From: Myxococcales bacterium
GTDB lineage: Bacteria; Myxococcota; UBA727; JABDBI01
Assembly (NCBI GenBank): GCA_023898405.1
Contig: CP060221.1
Coordinates: 930,001-994,000, forward strand
DNA: 64,000 nt
Reading direction: 5' to 3'
This document shows, one piece after another, positions 18,124 through 27,185 of the stretch. The notes beneath the pieces were generated by a model that saw only the letters and a list, made by a program, of their open reading frames with translations, was not told the DNA's origin and did not search any database. The position numbers and the translations under genes are program-made. How positions within the stretch are numbered: the first letter of the stretch is position 1; each line of letters starts with the position of its first letter.

Positions 18124-19386
18124 CTAATGTTTCTTAGGACCAATGACAATCCTCGCTCTATTTGGATAATTAAAAAATTGCACTCCACTTTCAACGGCTT
18201 TGAGTTCTACCATTTCAGTTGATGCGCTATCATGATAATTTTCGCCAAACTCTTGAGGATGTTTGCTTAAAAATATTTTTAGTTTGGCGATTAAACCTGG
18301 ACTACTTGAGCTTACCCAATCAACAACTCTACCAACGCGCTCAACATGGCCTGCATCTTTATTATGTTCAAGTGTATCAGCCAATTGTTTGGCATCCATT
18401 TCTCTATCAAACACAATGCGCCACAGCATTGCCTTCTCTCCTTTATTGGTGAGATAAATTTGAGCTTGATCTCCATCCCAACCGCTGGCACTTCTAAAAG
18501 CTTTGAAATTCGGTACTCCCAACGATAAAAGTTTACTCAGCAAAGACGCTTCTCCCATGGGAGCATCTAAAATTAATTCTGCATTTCTGCCATTTTCTTT
18601 CCACAAGGGAAAACTAACCTGCTTTGGGCTATCTTTCTTGAGCTTGCTTGGATGTAAAATCTGCTCAGTCGATGCTGGAAGTGTTTTTAAAAAGTGTTCT
18701 ACCAAGGGCCAACCACCTTCTTGGTACTGATGTAGTAAAAATTTTAGACCCAAGGTATAGGGTAAATTTTGAGCTGACTGCCCTTGCCTACACACAACAC
18801 ATTCATTTCTAAATAATTTTTCTAAACCAAAACTTAAGTGAGCGGCCTCTTTGCTATTATCGCTATATTTTTGTTCATAGGCTTTTCTCACAAGTTCCGC
18901 ATAACCTTCAATCATATATTGAGTAATGTTAAATAGTTCTGGGGATGGAGCATCCTGATAGCTGCGCCAAATATTTTTTAGACCCCACCGCTGATCCTGA
19001 TAAATATGCGCCAGTTCATGAGCCAAGTAAGCATTTGAAATTTTGTCTAGAACATCATCTCGAAAGACCAAGGTTTTAGTGTTGGGATCATAAAAAGCTA
19101 ATCTCGAATCTTTATCATCACGCCTAGGAGGAGCACTAGCTACATAATTTTTATTTTCCTGTCTGGACTCATCTCTAATATCATTGAACCAAGATGACAT
19201 AGCGCTGGCATTTTCAACGGCTAAACTAACTGTATCAGTATTTACAGGAAAGCCTAATGTACTCATCTGTGCGTTGACGCTGTTGACCATTAACCTAAGT
19301 TGATCAAGTTCCTCTTCATACCTTCCCTTGTTTCCACCACAAGATGACAACCAAGCAATTATCATATACAGACATAGTCGTGACAT
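18124..19386 (-). CDS. Lipoprotein metallopeptidase candidate (HELAH)
   Basis: A 420-residue protein beginning with a short leader and a lipobox (WLSSC at residue 16), so probably membrane-anchored outside the cytoplasm. The zinc motif AHELAHIYQD and, about 40 residues later, EGYAELVRKAY fit a gluzincin HExxH...E site. The C-terminal half is a separate domain with no recognised family. It lies immediately upstream of aroA on the same strand (65-base gap) and diverges from aroC. Substrate unknown. Confidence 0.75.
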   Translation of the reverse strand: MSRLCLYMIIAWLSSCGGNKGRYEEELDQLRLMVNSVNAQMSTLGFPVNTDTVSLAVENASAMSSWFNDIRDESRQENKNYVASAPPRRDDKDSRLAFYDPNTKTLVFRDDVLDKISNAYLAHELAHIYQDQRWGLKNIWRSYQDAPSPELFNITQYMIEGYAELVRKAYEQKYSDNSKEAAHLSFGLEKLFRNECVVCRQGQSAQNLPYTLGLKFLLHQYQEGGWPLVEHFLKTLPASTEQILHPSKLKKDSPKQVSFPLWKENGRNAELILDAPMGEASLLSKLLSLGVPNFKAFRSASGWDGDQAQIYLTNKGEKAMLWRIVFDREMDAKQLADTLEHNKDAGHVERVGRVVDWVSSSSPGLIAKLKIFLSKHPQEFGENYHDSASTEMVELKAVESGVQFFNYPNRARIVIGPKKH

Positions 19387-19514
19387 GGTACTACCCGAAG
19401 AAAAGCATGAAAAACAAATTAAAACACAAATATTAACTATTCAATCAAAGCTACTTAAAATACTTTTAACTGGCTCATTTAACTAAATAATTAAACATAA
19501 AAAAAGAGGTTAAT

Positions 19515-20705
19515 GTGGCTACACTTAGATTTCTCACTGCGGGCGAAAGTCATGGGCCTAAATTAACGTGCATTATTGAGGGACTCCCTGCAGGCTTTGT
19601 CATTGATAAAAATTTAATCAATGAAGACTTAATGCGAAGACAACAAGGTTTTGGCCGTGGCGGTCGCATGAAGATCGAAAAGGATGAAGTCCATATAAGC
19701 GCTGGTATTGTTGAAAATAAAACCACAGGCGCTCCCGTAGCATTAGAGATTATCAATCTCGATTATAAAAACTGGCAAGATAAGGCCATTGAGCCGATGG
19801 TGGCTCCTCGCCCTGGCCATGCTGATTTTGCTGCTGCCATGAAATACCATCACGATGACTTACGATTATCCTTAGAGCGCGCATCAGCACGAGAAACCGC
19901 CATACGAACAGCTGCTGGAAGTCTTTGCAAACAAATACTTTCTCATTTCGGTATTAAAGTCATGGCCTATGTCACAAGTGTTGGCCCAATAAATGCTGCA
20001 ACTGATCATTTCCTTAACGATGAAGATTATCTATTGGCCTATCAAAACTCTCTCGCCAATGAATTTGCCTTTAGCGATCGTGGCCGCATCGATGAAATTA
20101 AAACTCATATAAATCAAGTAATGAAAAACAAAGATACCCTCGGAGGTATTTTTGAAACTGTAGCTTTGGGCTTGATTCCTGGTTTAGGATCCTATGTTCA
20201 CTACGATCGTAAACTTGACGGAATTATTGCAGCAGCCATGATGAGTATTCCAGCTATGAAAGCTGTTGAAATTGGCCAAGGCATTAAAAATGCTCAGCTC
20301 ATGGGCACTCAGGTTCATGATGAGTTTAGTATTGATGAACAAAAAATTAAGCGCACTTCTAACAGAGCCGGAGGGCTTGAAGGTGGCATGACCAATGGCA
20401 TGCCTCTGGTAGTGCGCACCTACATGAAACCTATCAGCACCACACTTACTCCACGCAAAAGTGTTGATCTAAACCGCAATCAATCTGCGTTCACTGTTTA
20501 TGAGCGCAGTGATTTTTGCGCCGTACAAAGAGCAGCTGTCATTGGTGAAGCTGTGATGAGTGTGGTTTTACTCAATGCCCTGATGGACAAAATTGGCGGT
20601 GATCATCGCTTAGCTATGTTAAAAGCCTTTGAGCATACGCATCAGGCCAAGCTTGGCGAGCTCACTATGAAAAAAAATCCTTGGCGGTTTAATTATGATA
20701 GCTAA
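19515..20705 (+). CDS. aroC: Chorismate synthase
   Basis: The 396-residue enzyme makes chorismate from EPSP using reduced FMN. Motifs: TAGESHGPKLTCIIEGLPAG, RRQQGFGRGGRMKIEKDEV, ARPGHAD-type PRPGHADFAA, SARETAIRTAAGSLCK, and the C-terminal GDHRLAML. The start is a GTG at 19515 preceded by GAGG. Its end overlaps the start of aroKB by 11 bases, so they form an operon divergent from the aroA-aroE side. Confidence 0.96.
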   Translation: MATLRFLTAGESHGPKLTCIIEGLPAGFVIDKNLINEDLMRRQQGFGRGGRMKIEKDEVHISAGIVENKTTGAPVALEIINLDYKNWQDKAIEPMVAPRPGHADFAAAMKYHHDDLRLSLERASARETAIRTAAGSLCKQILSHFGIKVMAYVTSVGPINAATDHFLNDEDYLLAYQNSLANEFAFSDRGRIDEIKTHINQVMKNKDTLGGIFETVALGLIPGLGSYVHYDRKLDGIIAAAMMSIPAMKAVEIGQGIKNAQLMGTQVHDEFSIDEQKIKRTSNRAGGLEGGMTNGMPLVVRTYMKPISTTLTPRKSVDLNRNQSAFTVYERSDFCAVQRAAVIGEAVMSVVLLNALMDKIGGDHRLAMLKAFEHTHQAKLGELTMKKNPWRFNYDS

Positions 20706-22269
20706 TAACATAATACTTTGTGGTTTTATGGCCTGTGGCAAATCGCGCGTTGGCGCTATGTTGGCACAAAAGCTTGGCTTAGCGCTCTATGATCTCGATA
20801 GCTTGATAGAGCAGGAACAGCAGCAAAGCATCAAAGAAATTTTCGCCCGAAAAGGCGAGCTTTATTTTCGTTCTTTAGAACTTCAAATGCTTAAAAAACT
20901 CGCCAACTTAAAAAATTCTATTATCGTGTGTGGCGGCGGCACCCCAACTTTTTTTGAAAGCCTTACTATCTTACAAGCTTTAGGCGAATTATTCTTTCTT
21001 GATGCATCTTTTGCGCTGATTTCAAAAAGGCTGAAAAAATCAACCAAGCGGCCCTTAGGAATGCACAACTCTCAAGAAGAAAACCTGCGCCTTAAAAATC
21101 TTTATACATTCAGACGCCCGCTGTATATGAACTTTTCTCACACGATTGACGTGAATCATGAAGACAAGGAACAGACTTGTTTAGAAATTATCGATCGATA
21201 CGACTCGTTAAAAAAAATTTCTCACCTAAAAACTATCAAAGTTCAAAGCACGCAGAGAAATTACCCGATTTTTATCAGAGAAAAATCAATAGAAAAAATC
21301 AACGAAATAATAATGGCTTTGGGTTTTAGAAATTACAAAAAAATTATTGTTAGCAGCGATAATCTTGCCATCACATTAAAAAGCTCTATCGACCAGATAA
21401 ATAAAAATGATGATGCCGCCATCATCACTATTAGAGACGGTGAAGAAAATAAAAATTTTACAAGTATCCACCATATTCATGAGCAAATGTTCAAGCAAAA
21501 ATGCAATCGCTCAACAATAATTTTAGCCGTGGGTGGAGGTAATGTTGGTGATGTAGCAGGCTTTGCTGCGGCTACTTTTATGCGAGGAATTCCCATCATT
21601 CAAATACCCTCTACATTATTAGCTATGGTCGATTCATCAGTAGGCGGTAAAACTGGTATTGATACCAAGTTCGGTAAAAACCTGGTGGGTGCTTTTCACA
21701 ATCCTCATGCAGTTATCATTGATAGTACTATCCTTAAGACTTTGCCTAGCGAAGAATATTCATGCGGTATGGCTGAAATAATTAAACACGCCATTATTGG
21801 TGATGCTCAACTATTTGAAGATTTGGCTGCTGCCCCAATAGAGTCAAGCTTGCTTATTGAAAGAGCAGTGCGCGTTAAAACTGAAATTGTATTTGCCGAT
21901 CCCACCGAACAAAATATTCGCGCTTGCTTAAACTTAGGTCACACCTTTGCCCATGCTCTTGAAAAAATCACCGACTATCGGCTAAAGCATGGCCAGGCAG
22001 TAGCAATAGGACTCGTTTTAGCAACTCAACTTTCATACAATTTAGGTTTTCTAAAAAGTGACTTCCGTCCAGAGTTGCTCACGCTCTTAGAAAAATATCA
22101 CTTGCCATCAGCGCTTCCTAAAAATATCGATAAAGGGGAGCTTATCTTGGCAATGTCCCACGATAAAAAACGAGATCATCAAGGATTAAAATTTATTCTT
22201 CCTCACGCATTAGGCGATGTAAGGCAGCATTACGTCGATGAGCAAAGAGTTGCCCAGCTATTGAGCTAA
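20695..22269 (+). CDS. aroKB: Fused shikimate kinase / 3-dehydroquinate synthase
   Basis: A 524-residue fusion of two shikimate-pathway enzymes. Residues about 1-165 are shikimate kinase: Walker A GFMACGKSRVG, DLDSLIEQ, FRSLE and VCGGGTP. Residues about 180-524 are 3-dehydroquinate synthase: AVGGGNVGDVAGFAAATFMRG, PSTLLAMVDSSVGGKTGID, and zinc ligands in GMAEIIKHA, NLGHTFAHALE and KHGQAVAIG. Both active sites look intact. It overlaps aroC by 11 bases. Fusions of this kind are known from a limited number of bacteria. Confidence 0.95.
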   Translation: MIANNIILCGFMACGKSRVGAMLAQKLGLALYDLDSLIEQEQQQSIKEIFARKGELYFRSLELQMLKKLANLKNSIIVCGGGTPTFFESLTILQALGELFFLDASFALISKRLKKSTKRPLGMHNSQEENLRLKNLYTFRRPLYMNFSHTIDVNHEDKEQTCLEIIDRYDSLKKISHLKTIKVQSTQRNYPIFIREKSIEKINEIIMALGFRNYKKIIVSSDNLAITLKSSIDQINKNDDAAIITIRDGEENKNFTSIHHIHEQMFKQKCNRSTIILAVGGGNVGDVAGFAAATFMRGIPIIQIPSTLLAMVDSSVGGKTGIDTKFGKNLVGAFHNPHAVIIDSTILKTLPSEEYSCGMAEIIKHAIIGDAQLFEDLAAAPIESSLLIERAVRVKTEIVFADPTEQNIRACLNLGHTFAHALEKITDYRLKHGQAVAIGLVLATQLSYNLGFLKSDFRPELLTLLEKYHLPSALPKNIDKGELILAMSHDKKRDHQGLKFILPHALGDVRQHYVDEQRVAQLLS

Positions 22270-22613
22270 ACAAACAGTCTTCAAAATAGTTCATTTTTAT
22301 GTTAGGCGCTGTGGGGGTTAATCATCTATTGCCTCTAGGGCATTCCACCCAGCACCACCAGGGCTTAATAAATTATCCAACACTCCTTTTTGCCCCTTCA
22401 TAACAGCCTTATTGATAGTATCAAGCAATTTTGCCTGGAGTAATTTTTTTTGGGGGGTAAAAGAGCGTAGTATATTGGCCAAACATGAGCCTCTGCGCAC
22501 AAAATCAGTTCTATTTATGAAAAATTGCTCTGTTTAGATACACACTTTAAGCATGCTTCAGTTTTTACAAGTAACATTGTTTATATGCTGCCGAAATCCT
22601 TTAACGGAAAGGA
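22270..22613. other. Intergenic spacer with a doubtful minus-strand ORF
   Basis: This 344-base spacer holds only a short minus-strand frame (22318-22500, about 60 residues from a GTG). It has no clear ribosome-binding site and no recognisable family. The leftover sequence is ordinary AT-rich spacer, with AAAGGA just before the next gene. Confidence 0.35.
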
Positions 22614-22625
22614 TTGAGACCTATC

Positions 22626-23813
22626 ATGCACACCATTACCATAGCTAACCTTGATATTGTATTTGGACCATCACCGCCTCAGGCCCTCGCCCTCATGGAT
22701 CAAGGTGTTGATCGCAAACAAATAAAAAACCAAACATCCAATACCATCGCATTACAGGGTGTAAATTTATTCGTCGATCAAGGTGAGATTTTTGTCATCA
22801 TGGGGGAGTCTGAAGCGGGCAAATCAACACTTTTGCGAGCAATAAACGGATTAATTTCTCTCACCAGAGGCGCTGTTAATATTTGTGTTCATAATCCACA
22901 GCCAAAGCATTTTTCAATAGCTGGCGCTGAACCCAAGTTGTTGCGCCTCATCCGAACTCAATATATTTCTATGGTGTTACAAAAATCGGCTCTTTTTCAG
23001 TGGAAAAACATTTTAGAAAATGTCAGTTTGGGTTTGGAAATTGCTGGTGTTAAAAAATCTGAACGAGAACAAAGGGCTTACGAAACACTCAAATTACTTG
23101 GCTTGAGTGATTACTATCTCCACTACCCCAAAGATTTATCGAGCAGCATGCAACAACGGGTCAATCTAGCTCGAGCCCTTGCAACCAACGCTCCTATACT
23201 ATTGATGGATGAACCATTTTTTAGTTTGGAGCCACTGTTAAAATGCCAGTTGCAACAAGAGCTGTTGCACATGAAAAAATATCTCAAAAAAACTATTATT
23301 TTTGTCACCAATGATCTAAGCGAAGCTTTTAAAATTGCTTCACGCATTGCCATTATGCATGAGGGGAAAATGATTCAAGTGGATCGCCCACAAGAACTAT
23401 TATCCCATCCCAAAAATAAATATGTCCGAGAATTTTTACAGCATGCAGATCACACCCAACTTCTGCGCGCCCACACGATCATGACCAACATGAATGAACT
23501 TCAAACAAATAGCGATCATAGTGCTGTATTTCTTGATGATGGCGGTACATTTCGTTGTCTACTGGATAATCAGGGACGACCTCGACGCTCAATCTGTGGT
23601 GATATTGAGGGGCGAATTATTCCCTGGACCCTTTTCCAGTGTGGCACCTTTAGTGAAAATGATATTATTTTAGGTCACGAATATTTAAGCATTAAAGAAC
23701 TCATCAGTGCTATGGGGCGTACTAAAAGACCGATGATCATTCAGGATAAATCAGGAAAAATGATAGGAGCTATTACCAGCGACTCCATCATTAGAGCTTT
23801 GGCCAATAAATAA
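22626..23813 (+). CDS. ChoV/ProV-like ABC transporter ATPase with altered catalytic motifs
   Basis: About 395 residues. The N-terminus (LDIVFGPSPPQALALMDQG, then TRGAV after the first strand set) follows the choline/glycine-betaine ATPases, and the C-terminal about 120 residues resemble the paired CBS region of ProV. Several motifs deviate: Walker A is GESEAGKST, the signature LSSSMQQRV replaces LSGGMQQRV, the D-loop is SLEP in place of SALD, and the switch His is Asn (VTNDLSEA). ATP hydrolysis may be weak or lost. No permease or binding protein gene is adjacent. ATG 22626 was preferred over an in-frame TTG at 22614. Confidence 0.8.
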   Translation: MHTITIANLDIVFGPSPPQALALMDQGVDRKQIKNQTSNTIALQGVNLFVDQGEIFVIMGESEAGKSTLLRAINGLISLTRGAVNICVHNPQPKHFSIAGAEPKLLRLIRTQYISMVLQKSALFQWKNILENVSLGLEIAGVKKSEREQRAYETLKLLGLSDYYLHYPKDLSSSMQQRVNLARALATNAPILLMDEPFFSLEPLLKCQLQQELLHMKKYLKKTIIFVTNDLSEAFKIASRIAIMHEGKMIQVDRPQELLSHPKNKYVREFLQHADHTQLLRAHTIMTNMNELQTNSDHSAVFLDDGGTFRCLLDNQGRPRRSICGDIEGRIIPWTLFQCGTFSENDIILGHEYLSIKELISAMGRTKRPMIIQDKSGKMIGAITSDSIIRALANK

Positions 23814-24005
23814 TTTTTGAGAGTTATAACATAGGTTTTTTGGGTGTTTTTTCAAATAATTCCACAACAGCGCGAGCAGCTGGAAAAGGAAATAAATCAG
23901 GCAATATATCTCAACGATTAGCCCTTCTAATTTCCCCATAAAAAGCAATAAATTATTTTCCAACTCAACACCCTCCTATAATCACATCATAATACTGGAG
24001 AAATT

Positions 24006-24524
24006 ATGTCAAAAAAAAGATACTTTTTTTTCTGCATTCCGCTTCTTTTTTGTTTTTCGCTTTTTTCTGAACTACAGGATGATATCCTTTATTCACACCA
24101 TGCTGCCAATGGACAAAATTATGTAGTTCAAAGAACTTACCAAACAATATTTACTGAAGACGGAAACGGCCATTGTTGGGCGCGAAAAAAAGTGGTCGCA
24201 TTTTGTAACACAGAAACTTGTATTTTTTGGCAAGATAACAACGATATATCGTCTTTAAGTTTTAAAAAAATATTTAAGTCCATTAATACACTGCAAAAAT
24301 ATATCAATCTCGGACGTAACATAATGGACTACGATCCAACCACTAACCTAAGAGAAGAATTTACTGGTGGCGATGGCATAACACGCAAATGGATCATAGA
24401 TACCCCTGACAACCTTTGCTCAGGCTATAGCGGTGCTAGCTACAACGGGACTTCTTGGAATGCTATTGCCAAAGTAGATTTTAAAAAACTCTACAATACT
24501 ATTGAGGAAAATGTTTCGATTTGA
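24006..24524 (+). CDS. Small secreted protein of unknown function
   Basis: A 172-residue protein with a signal peptide (MSKKRYFFFCIPLLFCFSLFS), several Cys that could form disulfides (GHCWAR, FCNTETC, NLCSG), and no recognised domain. GGAG lies 5 bases before ATG 24006. It is a single gene whose downstream side is occupied by an IS element. A weak AATACTT/AAGTATT hairpin followed by T-rich sequence near 24538-24560 may terminate it. Confidence 0.7.
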   Translation: MSKKRYFFFCIPLLFCFSLFSELQDDILYSHHAANGQNYVVQRTYQTIFTEDGNGHCWARKKVVAFCNTETCIFWQDNNDISSLSFKKIFKSINTLQKYINLGRNIMDYDPTTNLREEFTGGDGITRKWIIDTPDNLCSGYSGASYNGTSWNAIAKVDFKKLYNTIEENVSI

Positions 24525-24668
24525 CTCGCGCTCAACAAATACTTAAAAGTATTGGTTTTTGTTTTCAAATTTTTACTCACGTAAACCGTCCTTGTAGAGC
24601 ATATTTAGTTTTAATATAAGCCTCTGGGGTGTAATAGAGGATTGGTTTGAAAATTGCAAAAGAAAATT

Positions 24669-25510
24669 GGTAGTGTTGCAAAAAATCCTGATTTTGTGAA
24701 TGGGCTCCATTTTTACTAATATTGAGGGATGAGAAAACACACTTCATCAGATTTTAAATGGCGGCATTATCAAGGCGAAGCAATCCTTCTTTGCGTACGT
24801 TGGTACCTTCGTTACAGGGTCAGTTATCGTGACCTAGAAGAGATGATGAAAGAGCGTGGTCTAAATGCCGATCATACAACAATCTACCGATGGGTTCAGC
24901 ACTATGCTCCAGAGATACAAAAGCGCGCCAGCTACTTTTTGAAATCACCAAATGATTCTTGGAAGCTTGATGAAACCTACGTCAAAGTAAAGGGAAAGTG
25001 GCTCTATCTCTATAGGGCTATCGATTCATGGGGACAGACTATTGATTTTTATCTTAGCAAAACCCGAAATCAAAAAGCTGCCAAGCTATTTTTAGGCAAG
25101 TTATCAAGGCTACGCAGGAGCGCTGAACCACGGACTTTAACTGTTGATCGCCACCCATCATATCCGGCTGCCTTATCTCAACTTCAAAGTGAAGGTAAGT
25201 ATCTCAATGTGGAACTTAGGCAAAGCAAATATTTAAATAATATTATAGAGCAGGATCACAGGAGGATAAAATGGAAAACACGGCATAGCATGGGCTATTT
25301 CTCTTACAAGACAGCCTTCAACACAATTCGCGGAATTGAAACAATGCATATGCTATTCAAAGGTCAGCTCTACCACTTAATAGATAAAAGTTCACTATCA
25401 ATTAAAAAGTTCATCAACAGACAATTTGGACTGAGTGACCCAATTCTTGAAATGTAAGTTAACCTATTGGAGGGGCCTCTTTGTACTCTGTCATTGTTTG
25501 CAACACTACC
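24669..25510 (+). mobile_element. IS6-family-like insertion sequence, copy 1 (complete, 842 bp)
   Basis: The ends are GGTAGTGTTGCAAA and its inverse, with one transposase gene inside. The flanks AGAAAATT and CAAAATCC are not a target duplication, which is common after IS6-type rearrangements. Its right end cuts a prophage baseplate gene. Confidence 0.93.
24729..25457 (+). CDS. IS6-family DDE transposase, copy 1
   Basis: The 242-residue transposase has an N-terminal helix-turn-helix region (SYRDLEEMMKERGLNADHTTIYRWVQ) and a DDE core: first Asp in WKLDETYVKVKGKW, second in TLTVDRHPSYP, Glu in NNIIEQDHRRIKWK. This is the IS6/IS26 layout. Copies at 38053, 40659 and 44163 are almost identical, differing by single residues, so the family has been active recently. 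Confidence 0.95.
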   Translation: MRKHTSSDFKWRHYQGEAILLCVRWYLRYRVSYRDLEEMMKERGLNADHTTIYRWVQHYAPEIQKRASYFLKSPNDSWKLDETYVKVKGKWLYLYRAIDSWGQTIDFYLSKTRNQKAAKLFLGKLSRLRRSAEPRTLTVDRHPSYPAALSQLQSEGKYLNVELRQSKYLNNIIEQDHRRIKWKTRHSMGYFSYKTAFNTIRGIETMHMLFKGQLYHLIDKSSLSIKKFINRQFGLSDPILEM

Positions 25511-25751
25511 CAAAATCCCCCGCTTGAATAGGTAAAGAAATAAAAAAACCACCTGCCCGTGGAAAAAGCACCGGCACATCAAGCAGCAATGGTAAAGCTT
25601 GTTCTTTGTTTTTCAACACCGGCTGAATATCAGCGAGCTGCTTTTGATGATCATAACGCTCAATGCGGCCGATAATAGCTGTATGAACATCCAATAATCG
25701 GTTTTCTATAGCTTGCTTTATAAGCTGTGCTGTTGTGGGTATTTGATTCAT
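25511..25751 (-). pseudogene. Gp138-like baseplate (spike) protein, 3' part removed by IS copy 1
   Basis: The first about 80 residues match the N-terminal domain of Gp138/GpV-type baseplate proteins: IIGRIERYDHQKQLADIQPVL, then LPLLLDVPVLFPRAGGFFISLPIQAGD. The reading frame ends at the IS boundary, so the C-terminal spike part is lost. ATG 25751 (MNQIPTTAQL) is the likely start. It is the last surviving gene of the tail module. Confidence 0.75.
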
Positions 25752-25795
25752 GGACGCCATTATAAAGCGCGGCACCCAAGAGGGATGCTAAAAAA

Positions 25796-26092
25796 GTGGG
25801 GGTTGCACCCAAGAAAATTCAAGATAATTTTGTTGCCATGTTAACCAAAGAAGAGCTACGCCAAAAACGAAAAGAAGCTTACCAGAAGGCCAAAGCCAAG
25901 CGGGATGCTGATCCACAGTTTCAAGCTCTCAAAGAAAAGATGAAAGAGGCTCGCAAGGAAAAATATCGAGCTCATCGCGACAAGATCAAAAAAGCCAAAG
26001 AAGAAGAGAAACAAAAGAAACGGGCTGAAAAAGATGCTTCGTTAATGGTGTTCTTCAAATCTGATTCTGAATTAGAGAAAAAGAAAACTTAA
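25796..26092 (+). CDS. Small Lys/Glu-rich helical protein on the opposite strand within the tail module
   Basis: About 98 residues of which nearly all of 15-85 is charged helix (LRQKRKEAYQKAKAKRD and KKAKEEEKQKKRAEKDA), likely coiled coil. GTG 25796 has AGGGA about 9 bases upstream; ATG 25838 is the alternative start. It ends 4 bases inside the hub gene end (convergent overlap). No family recognised. It could be a phage accessory gene or a low-complexity frame. Confidence 0.45.
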   Translation: MGVAPKKIQDNFVAMLTKEELRQKRKEAYQKAKAKRDADPQFQALKEKMKEARKEKYRAHRDKIKKAKEEEKQKKRAEKDASLMVFFKSDSELEKKKT

Positions 26093-26886
26093 TTCGTTTT
26101 TCCGAAAATTTCTGTTTCCCACTCTTCACCAAAATTAGAACCAGAAAAACGCACTTTTTGAATGGTGGCAAAACCGGTGAAGGTCTGCGATTCTACATGA
26201 ACTTGAGTTCCCGGTAAAAGCTCAGGCATCAATACAGCTCTGATACAAAGAGTTTTATCGCTGCCAATTCCTGGGCTTGCCTTTAAGCCAGAGTTTGCGG
26301 TCAAACTGATAGCCTTGCCCAAAAGAAAACCCTCATGCTTTATAATCTGTAGGGCTTGGTTTTGAATTGAAGCGCTAAGACCGTGTTGCCCTAGCATGCG
26401 GATTAGCTCGTCCATGGCACAGCCGCTAAGGGAAAATCCTCTCGCAAGGGTCTCACCGATACCTTCCAGCTGCTTTAAAGCGCTATCACAGGGCAGCTTT
26501 AATTGTTTTGCAATTTCCTTGATAACGTCTTTTACCCGAGTTCCTTTGGTAAAGCTCTTATTAATGCGAGCCGTCTGTATAGCTAAGGCGCCGTCACCGG
26601 TGGCTAGAAAAGTTTTCCACGTTGGTCCATCTTTTTCATGTCTCAAGCTGGTCATATCGCCATGAAAAATTACGCCTACTTTGTCTTTATAACCTGCCTT
26701 CAATATGACTGGCGCTTTGCCTGCTTTTGATAGAACTTGTCGATTTTTGGCACTGAGATTGTAGATCTCAATATGACACGGATTTGGTTCAGGATTTAAA
26801 TCTTTTTCAATCTCGAAAACGATATCAAGGCCTGATATATCGGTATTACCAACACTAAGTTCTATTACGCGGTCAAAGAGTTTCAC
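26089..26886 (-). CDS. Phage baseplate hub protein
   Basis: A 265-residue protein of the gp27/XkdQ-like hub type. The N-terminus has DLNPEPNPCHIEIYNLSAKNR, the usual beta-strand pattern in which the protein defines a coordinate or torus domain. The centre has TRVKDVIKEIAKQL (the small domain that precedes the hub's second torus domain), and the end has VESQTFTGFATIQKVRFSGSN. The position just before the Gp138-like spike gene fits. The gene overlaps the plug gene by 14 bases. Confidence 0.75.
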   Translation of the reverse strand: MKLFDRVIELSVGNTDISGLDIVFEIEKDLNPEPNPCHIEIYNLSAKNRQVLSKAGKAPVILKAGYKDKVGVIFHGDMTSLRHEKDGPTWKTFLATGDGALAIQTARINKSFTKGTRVKDVIKEIAKQLKLPCDSALKQLEGIGETLARGFSLSGCAMDELIRMLGQHGLSASIQNQALQIIKHEGFLLGKAISLTANSGLKASPGIGSDKTLCIRAVLMPELLPGTQVHVESQTFTGFATIQKVRFSGSNFGEEWETEIFGKTN

Positions 26887-27184
26887 GGGCCACCAGTAAA
26901 AAATCTGTCTTTAAGCTATGACGACTTAAAGTTGCCCCCGGTTTAGTCGGTATCAGCATGAGCAAAATGCGATTAATCCCCATTCCATATGTATAAAGAG
27001 GCCATTGTGGCTGAAGCTTTAATCCCAAAACTAGAGGATAATTTGTGTCATCAAAAATATGCAGCAACCAGGTATTTTCTTTTTCGATCCACTCAAATTC
27101 AAAAATAAAACTCTGGCCAAAGATTTCGTTCTTTTGCTCAAAATGAGGATCCGTTGATGAAAGAGGAATTTCTAAAACAACCAT
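26873..27184 (-). CDS. Phage baseplate plug-like protein
   Basis: About 103 residues, beginning MVVLEIPLSSTDPHFEQ and continuing with a beta-rich pattern (FEFEWIEKENTWLLHIFDD, LGLKLQPQWPLY) as in the DUF6983-type baseplate plug family. ATG 27184 overlaps the stop of the previous gene (TAATATG), so translation is probably coupled. The product would sit at the tip of the tail tube channel. Confidence 0.65.
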   Translation of the reverse strand: MVVLEIPLSSTDPHFEQKNEIFGQSFIFEFEWIEKENTWLLHIFDDTNYPLVLGLKLQPQWPLYTYGMGINRILLMLIPTKPGATLSRHSLKTDFLLVARETL

Positions 27185-27185
27185 A

